Part shown: positions 48,784-51,896 of the stretch, in pieces
Numbering within the stretch: position 1 is the first letter of the stretch
Layout of the letters: each line of letters begins with the position of its first letter
Source of the DNA: a virus
Direction: 5' to 3' (one strand)
Length of the DNA: 51,896 bases
IMG/VR virus record: IMGVR_UViG_3300021364_000032
Span: 1-51,896 of that record
Program-made: the position numbers and the translations under genes
The notes under the pieces: generated by a model
Told to the model about the DNA's origin: nothing
Database searches by the model: none
What the model saw: only the letters and a program-made list of their open reading frames with translations

Positions 48784-49545
48784 TCAGGGAACAATCTCAG
48801 GCTTGATATGGTCAGCGTTCGCTAGCCGCTGTCTAGAGTACGCCCCACAGTCGTTGCACTGGTACTGCTGGTACACAGCGACTTGTGTCCGTCTGGTGCC
48901 ACGCTTGTGGAGTTGATGCGATCCGCAAGTCGGGCAACCATCGGTACCGTCAAAGACGTTAAGATTGGGGTGATTGGTCATCCACGGGCGCAACTTCATA
49001 TACACTTTTCGCAGAAGGTCAACGTCCTGCTTGGCATACTTAGTCATGCGTTTCCACAACTTCATGTCACCACGCATACAGCCCGCCCACGTTTCAAATC
49101 CGCCAGTATCGACCTTGCGGCCAAGACCTAGGTGTGCTCCCAAATGGTCCAACTTATTGCTGTTGAACATGAAGTACCTGCGGGCGACCTTAAGAGTATC
49201 AACCTGCTTCACAGGAGAAGCCGGTCCTAAACCGTGGGCCACGAAACGTGCATTTGCCTTTCGCATATCAAACCTGTCGCCATTGTGGGCGATGACTACA
49301 TCTGCCTCATCAATCAAGTCCCACAGCGCCTTGACTACATGGTAGTCATTTTCTGGGTCCTTCTTGTATGCGGAAGGAAAATCAACAAGCGAAGTCACAT
49401 GTGTCTTGTTCTCGTGTTCCCATCTGTAGGAAACACAAAGCATGTACCACTCTCGCTCGTGCTCAATTACATTCTGCTCAAATTGTCCCCAAACGAAACT
49501 AAGGTTCGGTGCGGTCTCTATGTCGTAGTACAGTATTTTAGCCAT
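48784..49545 (-). CDS. DEDD-family 3'-5' exonuclease with C-terminal zinc ribbon
   Basis: The 253-aa protein has a DnaQ/RNase H-like core: YYDIET (D8, E10), AHNGDRFD near 98, and YAKQDVDLL near 173. A zinc ribbon (CPTCGSHQLHKRG ... CNDCGA) is fused at the C-terminus, probably for DNA binding. It may proofread or process ends for the family A polymerase. ATG 49545 is fixed by a leaderless promoter. Confidence 0.85.
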   Translation of the reverse strand: MAKILYYDIETAPNLSFVWGQFEQNVIEHEREWYMLCVSYRWEHENKTHVTSLVDFPSAYKKDPENDYHVVKALWDLIDEADVVIAHNGDRFDMRKANARFVAHGLGPASPVKQVDTLKVARRYFMFNSNKLDHLGAHLGLGRKVDTGGFETWAGCMRGDMKLWKRMTKYAKQDVDLLRKVYMKLRPWMTNHPNLNVFDGTDGCPTCGSHQLHKRGTRRTQVAVYQQYQCNDCGAYSRQRLANADHIKPEIVP

Positions 49546-49552
49546 TTGTGTA

Positions 49553-49581
49553 AGTGTAACACATTTCGTCAGATGACGCAA
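49553..49581 (-). promoter_or_regulatory. Leaderless promoter
   Basis: TTGCGT (49576-49581), a 17-nt spacer and TACACT (49553-49558), with 7 nt to the ATG at 49545. Confidence 0.68.
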
Positions 49582-49811
49582 GCCTTTAGGCGCTTGATAT
49601 CTTCAATCTCCCAAAAGCCTTTACCAGCAACGAAATATGTTCTCCTATTCTGTCGTGTTTTTTGTAATATTTCTTCTTTTACCAGCCGGTCCAAAGCCCG
49701 CCACACATGCTGGTATCTCATGTTTAACATATCTGCTATTTCACGCTGAGTTTTATCTGGGTGCTCTAAAACAGCCAGCAACACTCGTGCATTAGCCGTG
49801 AGTATTCTCAT
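49569..49811 (-). CDS. Winged helix-turn-helix protein
   Basis: The 80-aa protein is a MarR-like winged HTH: ARVLLAVLEHPDKTQREIADML, then RYQHVWRALDRLVKEEILQK and a beta wing (RRTYFVAGKGF). It is a likely small transcriptional regulator or replication-initiator helper. It overlaps the 170-aa gene by 20 nt. Confidence 0.8.
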   Translation of the reverse strand: MRILTANARVLLAVLEHPDKTQREIADMLNMRYQHVWRALDRLVKEEILQKTRQNRRTYFVAGKGFWEIEDIKRLKACVI

Positions 49812-50304
49812 CTAGGACACTTTCCACCACGGACAACGCTGAGTCTACCTCAGCGAGCATTGCTTCAACCATCGTGTTACGCTCAATAATGTGCTGTAAC
49901 TTAGCAGAGGTCGAAGAAACCATAGAAGTCAAATACATAATTTTGTCATCTACAGACCCCAACGAATTAAGGTGTTCAGAGATTGCATCATCGCAAAGAT
50001 CATACTCTTTTATTTTTTGATGAATCAGTTCCCTGTAATGAAAAAGAGTCTCGGTGAAAGCAGAGTCGATATTTGCCGCAGAAAGCAAATATGGCTCAAA
50101 GTTTGAGCCAACGGAAATCATATCACCACTCACACGAACTACGTTCTGGTCCGTCAAAGATCGGGCGACTTCGTGCGCCCACTTTTCATCGGTACGGAAA
50201 GTACCATCTTTAGCGACAACCAAAGTCAGCAAACGCTTTACGGCGTCAAACTGATCCCGAGCGGGCATGGTCGTTGCAGCGAACTTTACTTCTTTTCGAT
50301 CCAT
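49792..50304 (-). CDS. Hypothetical protein, 170 aa
   Basis: The 170-aa mostly helical protein is not recognised; the second half could be coiled-coil (SALSVVESVLDE and preceding). It has a leaderless promoter 6 nt before the ATG and heads a small group with the winged-helix gene. Confidence 0.75.
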   Translation of the reverse strand: MDRKEVKFAATTMPARDQFDAVKRLLTLVVAKDGTFRTDEKWAHEVARSLTDQNVVRVSGDMISVGSNFEPYLLSAANIDSAFTETLFHYRELIHQKIKEYDLCDDAISEHLNSLGSVDDKIMYLTSMVSSTSAKLQHIIERNTMVEAMLAEVDSALSVVESVLDENTHG

Positions 50305-50310
50305 ACAGAT

Positions 50311-50340
50311 AGTCTACTACACTAAAGCGCTAAAGGTCAA
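50311..50340 (-). promoter_or_regulatory. Leaderless promoter
   Basis: TTGACC (50335-50340), an 18-nt spacer and TAGACT (50311-50316), then ATCTGT and the ATG at 50304. The 6-nt ATCTGT is identical to that of the 17740 promoter. Confidence 0.7.
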
Positions 50341-50702
50341 GTCGAACGCTTGCCCCCGTAATAAGGTTCACCATGCCCCGAATCAATAATATCATCGTTG
50401 AGGCACTTCGTCATATGCTCATCAGCATAAATATAACCCAGAATACGCCCGTACTTACCGCTTCCATCTTTTAGCGTCTTAACATACACCGTATCATGTG
50501 CAGTGAGCCAGTCGTATACATAGTTTTTAGCAGCAATGCCTAATTCTTTTTCTTCAAGGTCTCTAGTGCGAGTCTCAGGAGTGTTGACACCGTGAAGACG
50601 CACACGGGCTTTGTACGAGACATCAAAACCTAAATCAATGTTAAGGTCTACAGTATCGCCATCAACGATGCGGTCAATTGTCGCTTCGTAGAAAAACCGC
50701 AT
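50337..50702 (-). CDS. Staphylococcal-nuclease-like (thermonuclease) protein
   Basis: The 121-aa protein is an SNase domain: VDGDTVDL at 13-20, RVRLHGVNTPE with R35 and E43, and GKYGRILG with R86. The Asp40 equivalent is Asn, common in phage homologues. It is a probable Ca-dependent DNA/RNA endonuclease. It is cotranscribed with the endolysin, whose TAA is separated from its ATG by only one base (TAAATG). No signal peptide is seen. Confidence 0.87.
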   Translation of the reverse strand: MRFFYEATIDRIVDGDTVDLNIDLGFDVSYKARVRLHGVNTPETRTRDLEEKELGIAAKNYVYDWLTAHDTVYVKTLKDGSGKYGRILGYIYADEHMTKCLNDDIIDSGHGEPYYGGKRST

Positions 50703-51665
50703 TTAGGCGAACATTGCCTTCCAAGTATTAGGTCCGACAAGTCCGTCAGCAGTCAAGCCATTTGCCTTCTGCCATGCCTTAACAGACGCTTCCGTCTTAG
50801 GACCAAAATCGCCGTCAACGTGGGCATCCACGACTGCCTGAACTGCTCTCACATCGTCACCCTCGGAACCTACCTTGAGTGGGCTTCCGGGGTACGCACG
50901 GGCAGTCTTCTTTTCCTCACCAAACATGGCTTTCCAAGTCGCAGGACCGACAATACCGTCTGCGGTCAAACCGTTCGCTGACTGCCATGACTTAACTGCG
51001 GCCTCTGTCTTAGGCCCAAAGTCTCCGTCAACCTTAGCGCCCACTTTAGACTGAACCATCTTTACTTCATCTTTATGGTCATGTCCCTTAGAGATGGGGT
51101 GGCCGGGATAATCGTCGCCAGTGGGATTATCTACGGCAGCAGGAGCCTCTTCCACGGGGGCAGGCTTAGCCGGGGCTTCTGGCTTGATCCCAGCAATCAA
51201 CTCAGCCATCTTTGCATTGTAGAAGTCAGGATCATCAGCGTACTTGTTAGAAATCTCTAAGTGCAGCCAGTCGCCGCCCGGAGCGCCAGAAAACGCTTTC
51301 CGGGTGTACACATTCGTCGCATCCCGGTCACACTTATACCCCCGGCCCCAAGGGCGTGGGTAGTAATCGAATACTGCTTCAATCTCTAGTTCGTCAGCGT
51401 GCTCGCAGAAAAAGTCGTACCAGACTTTTACCTTCTCGTAGTCTCCGTACCCACCGTACTTTCCGCCACGCCAAGAAATGTCAAAAGCACGGCCCGTTCC
51501 GTGAACACTAGGATTACTTTTTCCTCTCATCGGCCTAACCAGCCAAGAGCCATTATGCCACAGGCCCCCACCACTCCAAAACTTAATTTGCTTGATAAAT
51601 GCTTCAGTGCCTGCACGCCTGCCAGAACTGTTCCGGTCCCAGCCGGTATAAGGTCGCTTTGCCAT
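50703..51665 (-). CDS. Endolysin: M15-type peptidase with two peptidoglycan-binding domains
   Basis: The 320-aa protein has an N-terminal peptidase M15/VanY-like domain with SVHGTGRAFDIS (His55, Asp62) and DWLHLEI (His135) as zinc ligands. Two C-terminal PG_binding_1 repeats follow (about 203-250 and 272-320), each with DGDFGPKTE and NGLTADG. It probably cleaves peptide cross-links in the cell wall at lysis. No signal peptide is seen, so a holin is expected; AAAAGGATT precedes the ATG. Confidence 0.92.
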   Translation of the reverse strand: MAKRPYTGWDRNSSGRRAGTEAFIKQIKFWSGGGLWHNGSWLVRPMRGKSNPSVHGTGRAFDISWRGGKYGGYGDYEKVKVWYDFFCEHADELEIEAVFDYYPRPWGRGYKCDRDATNVYTRKAFSGAPGGDWLHLEISNKYADDPDFYNAKMAELIAGIKPEAPAKPAPVEEAPAAVDNPTGDDYPGHPISKGHDHKDEVKMVQSKVGAKVDGDFGPKTEAAVKSWQSANGLTADGIVGPATWKAMFGEEKKTARAYPGSPLKVGSEGDDVRAVQAVVDAHVDGDFGPKTEASVKAWQKANGLTADGLVGPNTWKAMFA

Positions 51666-51722
51666 GTCGGGGAATCCTTTTCAGTAGAAGTTATGTAATC
51701 ACTTATATTCTAGTAGGAATAG

Positions 51723-51748
51723 TTAGCCAAAATAGACAACTTGGCTAA
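51723..51748. promoter_or_regulatory. Inverted repeat before the endolysin
   Basis: TTAGCCAA (51723-51730) and TTGGCTAA (51741-51748) form a perfect 8-bp inverted repeat with a 10-nt loop, between the partial upstream gene and the endolysin. It has no T run. It could be an operator or a terminator of the upstream gene. Confidence 0.5.
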
Positions 51749-51757
51749 ATTAGGTAC

Positions 51758-51896
51758 TTAGCACCAGTCGCCCGACATGTACCACGGCTGACTCCAGCAG
51801 CCATAGTGTTTCTCGGCGTAGTCTGCAATCCACTTTGCCTGCACCAAATTAGTGTAGGCGTCCAACAGCATATCACGAGTGACACCAGAATCTGTA
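51758..51896 (-). CDS. C-terminus of an unidentified protein (partial)
   Basis: The minus strand is open from the window edge to a TAA at 51758-51760, encoding the last 45 residues or so. The end (LVQAKWIADYAEKHYGCWSQPWYMSGDWC) resembles the C-terminus of lysozyme-like transglycosylases, as in the lipoprotein at 10966. It lies directly upstream of the endolysin, so a second wall hydrolase is plausible. The start is outside the window. Confidence 0.5.
   Translation of the reverse strand, partial: TDSGVTRDMLLDAYTNLVQAKWIADYAEKHYGCWSQPWYMSGDWC

Noticed and set aside
1-51896. Integrase, transposase or insertion sequence
   Set aside because: No recombinase or transposase motifs, no terminal inverted repeats of IS type and no attachment-site pair were seen.

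Overview
The window looks like part of a tailed actinobacteriophage genome, probably a lytic myovirus-like phage of an aquatic actinobacterium. A WhiB-family Fe-S regulator, which is confined to actinobacteria and their phages, supports the host call. Baseplate J, gp25-like and gpI-like tail proteins next to several fibre genes argue for a baseplate-bearing tail. The large terminase, portal and capsid genes are not in the window. Most genes lie on the minus strand and are tightly coupled by 1-8 nt overlaps (ATGA, TGATG and similar).

Layout. 1-5455 (+): an early-looking block in which most genes have their own sigma70-type promoter: a DUF932 protein, small unknowns, a MoxR-like AAA+ ATPase paired with a VWA-domain protein, and a stand-alone replication-protein domain. 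5452-6391: two ribbon-helix-helix (RHH) regulators, a tRNA-Ile and a 51-aa gene, amid copies of a 14-bp dispersed motif. 6580-10562 (-): a putative small terminase, WhiB, and a run of very small membrane and Cys-rich proteins. 10601-10927 (-): four tRNAs. 10966-13937 (-): a lipoprotein wall hydrolase, a deaminase, a nuclease-like protein and thioredoxin.

13973-25820 is the most striking region. Ten predicted non-heme iron 2-oxoglutarate-dependent oxygenases (most of prolyl-4-hydroxylase type) are packed with a methyltransferase-like protein, a glutathione-peroxidase-like protein without its usual catalytic Cys, a DUF6065-like protein and several unknown genes. The cluster abuts a tail protein (25824-26843) whose C-terminus is about 21 tandem Pro-Pro-(Phe/Tyr)-Phe units. 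I propose that the cluster modifies virion proteins, with this repeat as one candidate target; this is inference.

25824-43543 (-): tail fibres with GNVTG-type repeats and an S74 self-cleaving chaperone, a large LamG/gpI-like protein, baseplate J and gp25-like proteins. 43575-51896 (-): tRNA-Leu, sigma factor, family A DNA polymerase, IMPDH/GMPR-family enzyme, DEDD exonuclease with zinc ribbon, winged helix, SNase-like nuclease, M15 endolysin with two peptidoglycan-binding domains, and the 3' end of another gene.

Expression. Besides SD-led genes, at least eight starts sit 6-7 nt after the -10 box of a good -35/-10 promoter, which predicts leaderless mRNAs. The phage tRNAs mostly read A-ending codons. 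All functions are from reading motifs by eye; no database search was run.
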